Assembly (NCBI GenBank): GCA_022844345.1
Contig: JALHLU010000011.1
Coordinates: forward strand, 121,897 to 185,896
DNA: 64,000 nucleotides
Source of the DNA: Hyphomonadaceae bacterium
Lineage (GTDB): Bacteria > Pseudomonadota > Alphaproteobacteria > Caulobacterales > Hyphomonadaceae
Reading direction: 5' to 3'
The translations under genes were made by a program, and so were the position numbers. This document shows positions 8,964 through 18,228 of this stretch, piece by piece (within the stretch, counting starts at the first letter, position 1; every line of letters begins with the position of its first letter). The notes under the pieces are model-generated. The model was not told the origin of the DNA and did not search any database. It worked only from the letters and a program-made list of their open reading frames with translations.

Positions 8964-9845
8964 TTGAGCTGGGATCCCTATGCGGCGCTGGGCGTACCAA
9001 AGTCCTCCAGCGCCGAGGACATTCGGAAGGCCTATCGCAAGCTCGCCAAGGAGCTGCACCCGGACGTGCGCCCGAACGACAAGGAAAGCGCCGAAAGGTT
9101 CAAGCGCCTGACGGCAGCCTTCAATCTCCTCACTGACGAACCCCTGCGCGCCCGATTTGACCGGGGCGAGATCGACGCCGAGGGCAATGAACGCCCACAC
9201 TTTCAGCCAGGCGCGGGATTCGGCGGCTTTGCCGGCGCAAAGACGCGGCCGGGCCGGAGCGACGCCTTTGAAGACCTCTTCGACGGCTTGTTCAGCCGGG
9301 GCGGTGGTACGCGGGGCTTTGGACAGCAGCGCGGCGAGGACGTGCGCTATCGCATGGAGGTTGATTTCCTCGATGCGGTGAATGGCGGGCGCCGCCGCGT
9401 GACTATGTCGGACGGCCGTTCGCTGGACCTTGCGATTCCCGCAGGCCTGAATTCCGGCCAGACCCTGCGACTCAAGGGACAGGGACTTCCCGGAACAGGC
9501 AATGGACCGGCTGGCGACGCGCTTGTGGAGATCACGGTCGCGGGCCATCCCGCATTCCGCCGCGAGGGCGATGATGTTCGCATGGACCTGCGAATCTCAC
9601 TCGCCGAGGCTGTCGAGGGCGGCAAAGTGCCCGTGGTTACGCCCTCCGGGCCGGTGACCCTTTCAGTCCCTGCCGGGTCCAATTCCGGCGACCTGCTCAA
9701 GCTGAGGGGAAAGGGCGTCCAGACCCGGCCGACCCCTGGCGATTTGCTTGTCAGGTTGTTGATTGTATTGCCAAGAAAGGACGACCCGGAATTGCGCGAG
9801 TTCGTCCGGACCTGGCCTGGCCGCAAGGCTGATTTTCCGCGTTGA
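8964..9845 (+). CDS. J-domain co-chaperone, CbpA/DnaJ class II type
   Basis: A 293-residue protein. No ATG fits; the best start is TTG at 8964 (caaggat upstream at 8951-8957), so the product begins MSWDPYAALGV like other J-domain proteins. The J domain holds the HPD motif (KELHPDVRP) near residue 35. It is followed by a G/F-rich linker (residues 75-110), no zinc-finger cysteines, and the two DnaJ C-terminal beta domains (GGRRRVTMSDG and KLRGKGVQ). It would stimulate Hsp70 (DnaK) in the cytosol. A fixed link to the GTA genes in front is not implied, although it lies 104 bp behind gp15 on the same strand. Confidence 0.85.
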   Translation: MSWDPYAALGVPKSSSAEDIRKAYRKLAKELHPDVRPNDKESAERFKRLTAAFNLLTDEPLRARFDRGEIDAEGNERPHFQPGAGFGGFAGAKTRPGRSDAFEDLFDGLFSRGGGTRGFGQQRGEDVRYRMEVDFLDAVNGGRRRVTMSDGRSLDLAIPAGLNSGQTLRLKGQGLPGTGNGPAGDALVEITVAGHPAFRREGDDVRMDLRISLAEAVEGGKVPVVTPSGPVTLSVPAGSNSGDLLKLRGKGVQTRPTPGDLLVRLLIVLPRKDDPELREFVRTWPGRKADFPR

Positions 9846-9957
9846 TCTCCTCCGAAGTCTCCCAGGGAGCGAAAAAATGCAGTCTCACCTGCACGCGGCT
9901 CGATTTGGGGGAACCCGTTCAGTCGGGGTTCACCGGCCCGGACTTACACACTCTGTC

Positions 9958-10305
9958 ATGTTGAAACGGATTCCCTTGACCCGCCTTGCCCTGATCGGTG
10001 TCGCGCTGGCGATTGCCGCGCCGGCGCAGGCGCAGCGACAGCCGGAGCGCTTGCCGTTCGAGCTGCCGTTCCAACGCGGCGACGGCCAGCCGTCCTCGCA
10101 GTTTGATGTGCCGCGTCGCGAGCGTGCGCCCCAGCAGGATAATGTCGTCCCACCCAGCCAAGTGTTCCGAGATCTCGAGAGCAAGTACAAGGGTGAGAAG
10201 ATCAATCATCGGCGTCAGGGAGAATACTACATTGTCACCTGGAGAGCCGGAGACGGCCGGGTCCTGACCCTTCGTGTCAATGTCCGGACAGGCAGAGAGG
10301 AATAG
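9958..10305 (+). CDS. Exported PepSY-like small protein next to a PhoPQ-type two-component system
   Basis: A 115-residue product from ATG 9958. The signal peptide (LKR then a hydrophobic stretch ending APAQAQ) should be cut near residue 26. After a Pro/Arg-rich linker, the C-terminal 40 residues (KYKGEKINHRRQGEYYIVTWRAG then VLTLRVNVRTG) have the helix-strand-strand pattern of PepSY domains. The gene ends 11 bp before a response regulator and kinase. PepSY proteins next to such pairs are known in alphaproteobacteria and probably act as periplasmic modulators of the kinase (inference). A longer ORF from 9763 overlaps the J-domain gene and is not the likely start. Confidence 0.75.
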   Translation: MLKRIPLTRLALIGVALAIAAPAQAQRQPERLPFELPFQRGDGQPSSQFDVPRRERAPQQDNVVPPSQVFRDLESKYKGEKINHRRQGEYYIVTWRAGDGRVLTLRVNVRTGREE

Positions 10306-10316
10306 GTCGCAGCAAC

Positions 10317-10997
10317 ATGAGAATTCTTGTTGTCGAGGATGATCCCGATCTGGGTCGCCAGCTTTCAGAAGCGCTGGTGCAGGCGGGTTATGCCGTGGAC
10401 CTGGCTCCGGACGGAGAGGAAGGGCATTTCCTCGGAGAAACCGAACCGTACGACGCTGTGGTGCTGGATCTTGGCCTGCCGAAAATGGACGGCGTGCGCG
10501 TTCTCGAAAAGTGGCGCAACACCGGCAAGGACATGCCGGTCCTGATCCTGACGGCGCGCGACCGCTGGAGCGAGAAGGTTGCGGGCTTCGATGCCGGCGC
10601 CGACGACTACGTCACCAAGCCGTTCGTGACCGAGGAACTGCTGGCAAGGCTTCGCGCATTGTTGCGCCGTGCGGCGGGGCATGCCAGCGCCGCGCTGGAA
10701 TGCGGCGACCTTCGGGTCGATACGCGCGCCGCGCGCGCCTCTGTCAATGGTGAGCCGATCAAGCTCACGTCGCACGAGTATCGCGTGCTGTCCTATCTGA
10801 TGCACCATCAGGGGCGGGTTGTGCCGCGCACCGAACTGGTCGAGCACATCTACGATCAGGATTTCGACCGTGACTCGAACACTATCGAGGTGTTTGTCGG
10901 CCGCCTGCGGCGCAAGATCGGCTCAAACCGTATCTTGACGGAGCGCGGTTTGGGATATCGGTTGATTGATCCCAAGGTCGAACACGTAGCGGAATAG
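10317..10997 (+). CDS. OmpR/PhoP-family response regulator
   Basis: 226 residues. The receiver domain (1-118) has the acidic pair E7-D8-D9, the phospho-acceptor D51 in VVLDLGLP, T79 (LILTAR) and K102 (YVTKPF). A winged-helix DNA-binding domain follows (HEYRVLSYLMHHQGRVV, then FVGRLRRKIG and a GLGYRL wing). All activation residues are present. It sits between the PepSY-like gene and the sensor kinase (1 bp before the kinase ATG), so the three form an operon. PhoP-type systems often sense envelope or divalent-cation stress, but the signal here is unknown. Confidence 0.93.
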   Translation: MRILVVEDDPDLGRQLSEALVQAGYAVDLAPDGEEGHFLGETEPYDAVVLDLGLPKMDGVRVLEKWRNTGKDMPVLILTARDRWSEKVAGFDAGADDYVTKPFVTEELLARLRALLRRAAGHASAALECGDLRVDTRAARASVNGEPIKLTSHEYRVLSYLMHHQGRVVPRTELVEHIYDQDFDRDSNTIEVFVGRLRRKIGSNRILTERGLGYRLIDPKVEHVAE

Positions 10998-10998
10998 C

Positions 10999-12495
10999 AT
11001 GGCCGACAAGTCAGCGGGCGAGACTACGGGGACGCTGACGCGCGGCTCCATCGCCCGGCGCATGCTTATCGCCACGGCGGTCTGGAGCGCGGTTGTGCTC
11101 CTGATCGCCGGCTGGTCCCTGCTGGCATTCTACCGGTCCGAAACAGAACAACAGCTGGACAGCCAGAACGCAGACACGCTGCGCTCGCTGGTGGCGGCGC
11201 TCAGCACCGGCGACACCGGGGATATCATCGTCACCGAGTCGCTGCTTCCCGGCGACGAACGGTTCGAGATCGGCCTTTCCGGGCGCTACTGGGCGTTTCT
11301 GGAGGTCGACGCGGCCAACGCGGTGACGCGGCATTTCTATTCGCAAAGCTACGCGCAGGACGACGAACCAGACGTCCCGAGCGGGGCCATAGCAGCTGCT
11401 GTCGCCCAGCCTGGCTCCACCGTAGTCGCGGAAGTGCTGGCGCCGGGCCACTGCATGAAGAAGACTTCAAACACCAAGCGGCTGTGTCCGCCTCCGCTCG
11501 AAGGCGCTGAGGAGATACCGCTGCCGCCTCCGGCCTGGCTGCGGATCGGTGTGCAGGCCGTCATCTTCCCTAACCGCGAGCTACCGGTCGTGCTGATGGC
11601 CGGTATAGACAGGACCGCGGCAGACAAGGCAGTTGGCGGATTCGCTGTGAGCCTTGGGATAGCGCTCTCTGTGTTGGCTGTCGGTCTGGTCGCCGGCATC
11701 GTCTTCCTGATCCGCTACGGCCTTCGTCCGCTCCATACAATCCAGCACAATCTGGGCGATGTTCGGGCCGGCCGCCGCGACAACCTGGATGGCGAATACC
11801 CGGCCGAACTCACGCCGTTGGTCAGCGAAATCAACACGCTGATTGCGCACAACAGGAAGGTGGTGGAGCGCGCGCGCACGCACGTCGGCAATCTCGCGCA
11901 CGCGCTCAAGACCCCGCTCGCCGTGTTGAAGAACGAGGCGCGCGGGCAGGACAAGCTGTCCGAACTGGTGCGGCGCCAGACCGAGGGAATGATCAGCAAC
12001 GTCACCCACTATCTGAAGCGCGCGCAGGCCGCTGCGCAAGCCGAAGTGCTGGGCGCGCGCACCGATGTTCGTGAACCGGTTGAGGGTATTGCGCGAATGC
12101 TCGAGCGGCTTCATCGCGACAAGGGCGTGGCTGTTGACGTGGAAGTTGACGCCAACGCAATTTTTCGTGGGGAGCGTGGTGATTTCGACGAGTTGATCGG
12201 AAACCTGTTGGAGAACGCGGCCAAATGGTGCAAGTCGCGGGTCAATGTGAAGGTGACCCGGAACGATGATGGCCTTCAGGTCATGGTCGATGATGACGGG
12301 CCGGGATTGCCGCCAGAGCATCGCGCCAAGGCGCTTGAACGTGGCAAGCGTCTGGATGAGTCAGAGCCGGGAACCGGATTGGGATTGTCGATCGTGACCG
12401 AACTCGCGGACATTTACGGCGGACGGCTGCACCTTGAAGACAGCCCTATCGGCGGCCTGCGGGCGCGTCTTGAACTTCCGGCGGCGCCGCTTTGA
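10999..12495 (+). CDS. PhoQ-like membrane sensor histidine kinase
   Basis: 498 residues. Transmembrane helices lie near residues 25-46 and 212-236, with a periplasmic sensor domain between them containing a short Cys pair (GHCMKK and RLCPPP). A HAMP linker leads to the H-box VGNLAHALKTPLAV with the phosphorylated H301. The ATPase domain has the N box (DELIGNLLENAAKW), G1 (DDDGPGLP) and G2 (EPGTGLGLSIV). The AHALKTP form of the H-box is typical of the PhoQ subfamily. Its stop overlaps the TTG start of ccmI by 4 bp (ttga), tying this two-component set to the cytochrome c maturation genes transcriptionally. Confidence 0.92.
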   Translation: MADKSAGETTGTLTRGSIARRMLIATAVWSAVVLLIAGWSLLAFYRSETEQQLDSQNADTLRSLVAALSTGDTGDIIVTESLLPGDERFEIGLSGRYWAFLEVDAANAVTRHFYSQSYAQDDEPDVPSGAIAAAVAQPGSTVVAEVLAPGHCMKKTSNTKRLCPPPLEGAEEIPLPPPAWLRIGVQAVIFPNRELPVVLMAGIDRTAADKAVGGFAVSLGIALSVLAVGLVAGIVFLIRYGLRPLHTIQHNLGDVRAGRRDNLDGEYPAELTPLVSEINTLIAHNRKVVERARTHVGNLAHALKTPLAVLKNEARGQDKLSELVRRQTEGMISNVTHYLKRAQAAAQAEVLGARTDVREPVEGIARMLERLHRDKGVAVDVEVDANAIFRGERGDFDELIGNLLENAAKWCKSRVNVKVTRNDDGLQVMVDDDGPGLPPEHRAKALERGKRLDESEPGTGLGLSIVTELADIYGGRLHLEDSPIGGLRARLELPAAPL

Positions 12496-13442
12496 CCTGG
12501 GTCGTTCTTGCTGCAGTGGTTTTCGTGCTGGGAGGCGCGTGGTTCGTCGCGCGGTCAACGCCGACGCGCATTGGCGTGCTCGTCCTGGGCGTCGCCGCCG
12601 CCGGTATCTACTTCGCGCTGGGCAGGCCTGACATGGGCGATCAGCCGCTGGAAGCGCGGATTGCGGATATCCAGGCGCGCGAGACCAGCAATCCGGAAAG
12701 CGTGACCGCCGAACAGTTTCTCGCGCTGCAGCAAGACCTGGCGCGCAGATCGCCGGATGACCCGGTTCCATTCCAGAAGATCGGCAATGTGTACTTCGCG
12801 AATGGCCGGGCGGACGACGCATTGAGCGCCTATCGTTCGGCGCTGCGCCGGGACCCGGCGTTCGAGCCGGCTGCCGATGCGATTTCAGAGCTCCAGTTCA
12901 GGGTTACTGGAGAGGTGGATGAGGCAACGCGCACCAAGCTGCCCCGGCTGGGTCAGAAGCTGGTCGAGGATCCTCAATCCCTGACGAGCGTACAGATGCT
13001 GGCGTTGATCCAGGAGCGGGTGAAGGTCGCCGCCGAGGACAGCGAGGCCCACAGAATGATGGGCGAAATATATGCGAGCACAGGGCACATCGACCGGGCC
13101 GATACGGCTTTTGGCGAGGGGCTGAGGCTTGCGCCGAACGACCGCGCCATCATCAAGGCCTGGGCCGACGCGCGCTTCAAAGCCACCCAGTCGATCGATG
13201 CAACCACGTCGGACCTCTACAACCGGGCCTACCGGCTGGACACCAAGGACCTTCGCATCGGCTACATGGCTGGAATCGGCCTGTGGTTGCAGGACAGGAA
13301 GGCCGAGGCCGAAGCGATCTGGGCGGACGTCGACAGCCGGGTTACGGAGGGTGGCCCCGAGCGGCAGATGTTCGCTGCGCTGCGGCAAATGTTCGGCGTA
13401 GATCCGCCCGCGCCCGCTCCGGGTGGAAATTCCCCCGAATAA
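12492..13442 (+). CDS. ccmI: Cytochrome c maturation protein CcmI (TPR apocytochrome chaperone)
   Basis: 316 residues starting with TTG at 12492 within the kinase stop. Two N-terminal membrane helices (about 2-18 and 24-42) are followed by a periplasmic region with TPR repeats (PFQKIGNVYFANGRADDALSAY around residue 95; AHRMMGEIYASTGHIDRADTAF around residue 185). CcmI binds the C-terminal helix of apocytochrome c and passes it to the CcmF/CcmH heme lyase. It is 101 bp ahead of ccmE. The kinase overlap makes the assignment of the start fairly firm, as no ATG is available near the first helix. Confidence 0.88.
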   Translation: MTWVVLAAVVFVLGGAWFVARSTPTRIGVLVLGVAAAGIYFALGRPDMGDQPLEARIADIQARETSNPESVTAEQFLALQQDLARRSPDDPVPFQKIGNVYFANGRADDALSAYRSALRRDPAFEPAADAISELQFRVTGEVDEATRTKLPRLGQKLVEDPQSLTSVQMLALIQERVKVAAEDSEAHRMMGEIYASTGHIDRADTAFGEGLRLAPNDRAIIKAWADARFKATQSIDATTSDLYNRAYRLDTKDLRIGYMAGIGLWLQDRKAEAEAIWADVDSRVTEGGPERQMFAALRQMFGVDPPAPAPGGNSPE

Positions 13443-13543
13443 GTGATGCTTTTCGCGCCATCGTGTCGCTGGCGCGGCGCGGTCCTGGCTAATATATTCG
13501 CTCAAACTGATCGCATCAGATTGGTCGTACGGAGCCGCCTCAC

Positions 13544-14011
13544 ATGCGCAAGCGTTCCCAAAGGCTCTGGTTGATTGGCGCCGCCGGCGTGTTGATGGCG
13601 GGTGCGGTCACGCTTGGCGTTGTCGGCCTGAGCGGGGCGATAGCATTCTTCCAGTCGCCGTCGGACATCGCGGCTAAGGGCGCCGGCACGTTCAAACAGA
13701 GTGTTCGCGTTGGGGGACTGATCGAGATCGGCAGCCAGTCGCACGGGGATGACGGGAAGCTGATGACGTTCCGCATCACTGACTGCAAACACACAGTGCC
13801 GGTCGTGTTCGAGGGCATCCCGCCGGACATGGTGGTTGAAGGCAAGGGCGTGGTTGCCGAAGGCAAGTTCGACGTGGATGGAACGCTGGTTGCGACGCGT
13901 GTGCTGGCCAAGCACGATGAGAATTACATGCCGAAGGAAGCCTATGACTCGCTCAAGCGCGCGTCGGGCGGTGAAACCTCGATGACCTGCGGCGACGGGT
14001 CGGCGACGTGA
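13544..14011 (+). CDS. ccmE: Periplasmic heme chaperone CcmE
   Basis: 155 residues with an N-terminal membrane anchor (about 8-32) and an OB-fold domain. The heme-binding histidine is H124 in LAKHDENYMP, the conserved HxxxY motif. CcmE receives heme from CcmCD and hands it to CcmF. ATG at 13544 follows acggagcc. Its stop codon overlaps the ccmF start by 4 bp (gtga), the classical alphaproteobacterial order. The C-terminal tail (GGETSMTCGDGSAT) is typical of the variable end of this family. Confidence 0.95.
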   Translation: MRKRSQRLWLIGAAGVLMAGAVTLGVVGLSGAIAFFQSPSDIAAKGAGTFKQSVRVGGLIEIGSQSHGDDGKLMTFRITDCKHTVPVVFEGIPPDMVVEGKGVVAEGKFDVDGTLVATRVLAKHDENYMPKEAYDSLKRASGGETSMTCGDGSAT

Positions 14012-15993
14012 TCGCGGAACTGGGCCACCTGTTCGCCTTTCTCGCGCTCGGCGCGGCGCTGGGCCAGAGCTTTCTCGGGCTGACAAGCGGCGGCGAGGCG
14101 GCGCGCAGGCTGGCGGTTGCTGGCGCGATGTTCGCGGCGCTGTCGATGCTGGCGCTGATCATCAGCTTCGTCCGGCTCGATTTTTCGGTTGAACTCGTTG
14201 CAGCGCACTCGCAATCGCAGAAGCCGCTGCTTTACAGGATTGCCGGCGCGTGGGGCAATCATGAGGGCTCGATGCTCCTCTGGTGCCTGACCATGGCCGG
14301 CTATGGCGCTCTTGCCGGACTGACGATGCGCGAGGGCAAGCTGCGCGACCGTGCGCTTGGCGTGCAGGGCCTGCTGACGGTGGGCTCGTTCCTCTACCTC
14401 TTGTTCGTGTCCAGCCCGTTCACGCGGCTGACTGATCCGCCGTTTGACGGCGCGGGGCTCAACCCGCTGCTGCAGGACCCGGCTGTCGCCCTCCATCCTC
14501 CCTTCCTTTATCTCGGCTATGTCGGGATGTCGTTCGTGTTCTCGCTGGCGGCCGCAGGGCTCATCAACGGCGAGATCGATCGCGACTGGGCGCGGCGCAC
14601 GCGCCCGTGGGCGCTCGGCGCCTGGAGCTTCCTCACGATCGGCATCGCGCTTGGCTCGATCTGGGCCTACTACGAACTTGGCTGGGGCGGGTGGTGGTTC
14701 TGGGATCCGGTCGAGAACGCGTCCTTCATGCCCTGGCTGGTCGCGGCGGCGCTGGTGCACTCCCTGATTGTCACAGAGAAGCGCGGCGGCATGGCGTCGT
14801 GGACGGTGTTTCTCGCCGTGCTGGCCTTCTGCCTGTCATTGCTGGGCACATTCCTTGTCCGCTCGGGCGTGCTGACCTCGGTTCATGCGTTCGCCACAGA
14901 TCCTACGCGGGGGACGATCCTGCTGATCGGGCTGGGCTTGATAGGCGGCGCAGCGCTTGCGCTGTTTGCGTGGCGCGCGCCGACGCTGAAAGCGGGGCCG
15001 GAGTTTGATCCGGTGAGCCGCGAAGGCGCGCTGGTGCTCAATAACCTGTTCCTCTCGGTCTCCGCTGCGCTGGTGCTGGTGGGCACCGTGACGCCGATGG
15101 TGCTGCAATGGCTCGGCGAGGCGAAGATGATCGCGCCCGAGACAGCCTCGATGTCGATTGGCGAGCCATACTTCCAGCTGACGCTTGCGCCGATGGTGGC
15201 GTTCCTTCTCCTGTTCATGCCGCTGGCGCAGGCAGCGCCCTGGCGCAAGGCCGAGCTGACGCCGCTGCTCAAATGGCTCATTCCCTCAGCGATTATCGCG
15301 ATCATTGCTGCGATCGGGGCAATGGCGCTTGGCGGCTGGGGCGTGTTCCTTGGCTATGGCGTCCTGGTCGGCGTCTGGGCGATTTTCGGCGTGGGGCAGG
15401 ACCTGTTGCGCCGGGCCGGTGCGGGGGGCGTGAAGCGCCTCTTCAAGCTGCCGCTGTCGGTCTGGGGGATGGCGATCGCCCATATCGGCATGGGCCTGTT
15501 TGTCATCGGCGCGACTGTCGAGACGGCCGCGCGGACCGAACAGACCTTCCCGCTGGCGCCCGGCCAGTCTGCCGAGATGAATGGCTGGGTATTCGAGTTT
15601 CAGGGCGTGACGCTGGTGGATGGCCCAAACTACATCGCAACCCGCGGGGACATTCTGGCCACGCATGATGGACGCACAGAGCTGCTGCAGCCCGAACAGC
15701 GCAACTATCCAGTCTCCGCGATGGGCACGACAGAGGTTGCAATCCGCAAGACCCTGGGCGGAGACATGTACGTAGCGCTTGGAGACCAGCTGCGCGACCA
15801 GGACAATGTCTGGCGTATCAGGATCGCACACCACCCGCTGATCGACTGGGTGTTCGGCGGAGCGGGCCTTATCGCTTTGGGCGGGTTCATGTCGCTTGCA
15901 GCGCGCCTTCGCCGCCGCGCGCCCACACCTGCCGAAGCGCCGGCTGTGGCGGAACCTGTGGCTCCCGAAGCAGGCGTTGGAGCTTCGGCATGA
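14008..15993 (+). CDS. ccmF: Cytochrome c heme lyase subunit CcmF
   Basis: 661 residues, GTG start at 14008. The protein has about 15 membrane helices and the tryptophan-rich heme-handling motif ELGWGGWWFWDPVEN near residues 222-236, followed by ASFMPWL. It transfers heme from CcmE to apocytochrome c at the periplasmic face of the inner membrane. Length and motif are complete. It overlaps ccmH by 4 bp (atga), leaving no room for ccmG, which usually sits here. Confidence 0.96.
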   Translation: MIAELGHLFAFLALGAALGQSFLGLTSGGEAARRLAVAGAMFAALSMLALIISFVRLDFSVELVAAHSQSQKPLLYRIAGAWGNHEGSMLLWCLTMAGYGALAGLTMREGKLRDRALGVQGLLTVGSFLYLLFVSSPFTRLTDPPFDGAGLNPLLQDPAVALHPPFLYLGYVGMSFVFSLAAAGLINGEIDRDWARRTRPWALGAWSFLTIGIALGSIWAYYELGWGGWWFWDPVENASFMPWLVAAALVHSLIVTEKRGGMASWTVFLAVLAFCLSLLGTFLVRSGVLTSVHAFATDPTRGTILLIGLGLIGGAALALFAWRAPTLKAGPEFDPVSREGALVLNNLFLSVSAALVLVGTVTPMVLQWLGEAKMIAPETASMSIGEPYFQLTLAPMVAFLLLFMPLAQAAPWRKAELTPLLKWLIPSAIIAIIAAIGAMALGGWGVFLGYGVLVGVWAIFGVGQDLLRRAGAGGVKRLFKLPLSVWGMAIAHIGMGLFVIGATVETAARTEQTFPLAPGQSAEMNGWVFEFQGVTLVDGPNYIATRGDILATHDGRTELLQPEQRNYPVSAMGTTEVAIRKTLGGDMYVALGDQLRDQDNVWRIRIAHHPLIDWVFGGAGLIALGGFMSLAARLRRRAPTPAEAPAVAEPVAPEAGVGASA

Positions 15994-16403
15994 TCGGGCA
16001 GGTCATCGCCTTGCTGATGCAGGCCTTGCCGCTCGAGCAACCCATCACGGATCAGGCTCTGGAAGCGCGGGCGCAGGCCCTGATGCGTGAGACGCGTTGC
16101 ACCGTCTGCGAGAACGAGCCCGTCTCGCAATCGACCGCCGACATGGCCGTTGATGCACGCCGCGCGATTCGCAAGCAGGTCATGGATGGCGCTACAGACG
16201 CCGAGATCCGGGAATTCTTCATCACGCGATACGGCCAGTACGTCTCCTTCCGGCCGCCGCTCGACGGCTGGGGAATCCTGCTGTGGGGATTTCCCTTCGT
16301 ACTGGTCGCCGGCGGGCTCGCCCTTTTCGGCCTTCGGCTTGTGCGCGATCGGCCCCGGGCGCTTGCGCCGCTTCCGGATGACCGGGGCGGCGCTGACGCC
16401 TGA
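15990..16403 (+). CDS. ccmH: Cytochrome c maturation thiol-disulfide protein CcmH/CcmL
   Basis: 137 residues. A signal-like N-terminus precedes the redox-active motif RCTVCENEPVSQS (C37 and C40), followed by the helical IREFFITRYGQYVSFRPP segment and one C-terminal membrane helix (about 92-114). It keeps the apocytochrome CXXCH cysteines reduced for heme ligation. Family members normally have LRCxxCQ; here the residue after the second Cys is E rather than Q, a small departure. It closes the ccm run. Confidence 0.93.
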   Translation: MIGQVIALLMQALPLEQPITDQALEARAQALMRETRCTVCENEPVSQSTADMAVDARRAIRKQVMDGATDAEIREFFITRYGQYVSFRPPLDGWGILLWGFPFVLVAGGLALFGLRLVRDRPRALAPLPDDRGGADA

Positions 16404-16653
16404 TATCGCCAGCAAAGGCCGATAAATTGGCCCGGAATCCGCTACCTACGCTACTGGCGCTGCCGCAGGATTGCCTTAAAGTAAGACGCTAGTGCAACGG
16501 TTCGGCCCCCACATAAGGGGCGCCGCGCGGGGTGCGGGTCGAGCCAGTCGTCGTACAGCTAGTTGGTGTTGCGCGACTGGAACGGCCGCCTAGGATTGTG
16601 AACACTGAACCAACGCGCTTGCTCAGCGCGCTGGCGCTGCCGGGAAAAGAGAG

Positions 16654-18225
16654 ATGGGAGATACGAGAATGGTGCGGATCGGTCGGATTTCGATCGGCGC
16701 AAGCCTGTTCGCTGTTGCCGCTGGCCTGTCGCTCGGCCTGCCCGCGATCGTGTCGCCGGCCCTTGCCCAGAACAACAATCGTCCGATCACCGTTTCTGCC
16801 CCGCCCGGCGCTCCGCTGAGCTTTGCCGACCTGATCGACAATGTGAGTCCCGCTGTCGTCAGCGTTTCCGTCACGACTGAGATCAAAGCGTCGGATCGCA
16901 ACGGCGTGTTCAATCAGTTCCGCGGCCTGCCTGGCTTCGAAGAGTATGAAGACGAGTTCGGCGAGGGCGAAGACGAGAACGAGACCAATCCGGAACAGGA
17001 TGAGCAAGGCAACGCGCTCGGCTCAGGCTTCTTTATTACCGGCGAGGGCTACATCGTCACCAATCACCACGTCGTCGAGAATGCGCGGGAGGTGGTCGTC
17101 ACGCTGAAGGACGGCACGCAGCTGGAAGCGGAGATTGTCGGCTCCGACGAGCAGACCGACCTTGCCGTGCTGAAGGTCAAGAAAGCCGGCAGCTATCCGT
17201 TCGTGCAATTCGCGACCAAGACAAAGCCGCGCGTGGGCGATTGGGTCGTCGCGGTCGGCAACCCGTTCGGTCTTGGCGGCACCGCGACAGCAGGCATCGT
17301 TTCGGCTGATGGGCGCGAGTTCAACAGCGGCAACTACAACGACTTCATTCAGATCGACGCCGCCATCAACCGTGGCAATTCGGGCGGACCGACGTTCAAC
17401 CTCATGGGCGAGGTGATCGGGGTCAACACAATGATTTTCTCCGACACTGGCGGCGGCAGCGTGGGGATCGGCTTTGCGATCGACGCCAAGGCGGCGAAGT
17501 CGATTTCGGACACGCTGATCCGGGATGGCAAGGTTATCCGCGGCTGGCTCGGCGTTGAGATACAGAGTCTCGACCAGCGCCTCGCCGATGCGTGGGGCCT
17601 CAAGCAGAATGCCGGAGCCATCGTGCGCTCTGTCACCACGGGCGGCCCGGCCGAGGCCAGCGGCATCAAGCGCGGCGATATTATCATCTCGGTCAACGGC
17701 GATGATGTGAAGGATACCCGTCAGCTGACCCAGCGCGTTGGCAGCCTGCTGGCCGGCAGCGAGAACAGCTTCCGGATTATTCGTGAAGGCAAGGAACAGA
17801 CGATCCGCGTGACGGTGCGCGCACGCGACGACCGCGCGCTTGCTGTCGGCGAGCCCGATCCGGCGCGGGCGGGCATGACGCCGCCGCGCCCGGGTGCGGA
17901 CGACGTGAAGATCGACGGCGGCACGATCCGCACGCTGACGCCGGAAGAGGCCAAGAAATTCGATGTCGGCGCCGCCGGCACGGGTCTCATTGTCGTCACG
18001 GTGGAGCCGCGCGGCGCCCTGGCGCGCGCGAGCGTGTTCCCTGGCGACGCGATCCTCGAAATCAACATGAAAGCCGTCAAGTCGCCGAAGGATTATCAAG
18101 ATGCCGTCGCCAAGGCGCTCGCGCAGGGCAAGAAGGACGTTGTCGCGCGTGTGGGTTGTGGCAATCAGGTTCGATGTGGAGACCTCACGGTTCTTCGTCC
18201 GATTGAAATCGCGCCCGCAGGTTAG
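16654..18225 (+). CDS. Do/HtrA-family periplasmic serine protease
   Basis: 523 residues with a Sec signal peptide ending PALAQ near residue 38. The trypsin-like domain shows the triad H139 (TNHHVV), D169 (QTDLAVL) and S243 (NRGNSGGP). Two PDZ domains follow (GWLGVEIQSLDQR near 296 and GLIVVTVEPRGALA near 448). An acidic insert (residues 94-118, EYEDEFGEGEDENETNPEQDE) sits before the protease core. It degrades or refolds damaged envelope proteins. ATG 16669, preceded by gggag, is an equally good start that removes five residues. A 250-bp leader separates it from ccmH. The following two-component pair starts 3 bp after its stop, so it probably belongs to the same transcript. Confidence 0.93.
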   Translation: MGDTRMVRIGRISIGASLFAVAAGLSLGLPAIVSPALAQNNNRPITVSAPPGAPLSFADLIDNVSPAVVSVSVTTEIKASDRNGVFNQFRGLPGFEEYEDEFGEGEDENETNPEQDEQGNALGSGFFITGEGYIVTNHHVVENAREVVVTLKDGTQLEAEIVGSDEQTDLAVLKVKKAGSYPFVQFATKTKPRVGDWVVAVGNPFGLGGTATAGIVSADGREFNSGNYNDFIQIDAAINRGNSGGPTFNLMGEVIGVNTMIFSDTGGGSVGIGFAIDAKAAKSISDTLIRDGKVIRGWLGVEIQSLDQRLADAWGLKQNAGAIVRSVTTGGPAEASGIKRGDIIISVNGDDVKDTRQLTQRVGSLLAGSENSFRIIREGKEQTIRVTVRARDDRALAVGEPDPARAGMTPPRPGADDVKIDGGTIRTLTPEEAKKFDVGAAGTGLIVVTVEPRGALARASVFPGDAILEINMKAVKSPKDYQDAVAKALAQGKKDVVARVGCGNQVRCGDLTVLRPIEIAPAG

Positions 18226-18228
18226 TGC

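Noticed and set aside
13507..13519. Palindrome CTGAT-CGC-ATCAG before ccmE as an FNR/FixK site
   Set aside because: The spacing is three bases, not the four of TTGAT-N4-ATCAA, and the first T of the half-site is C.
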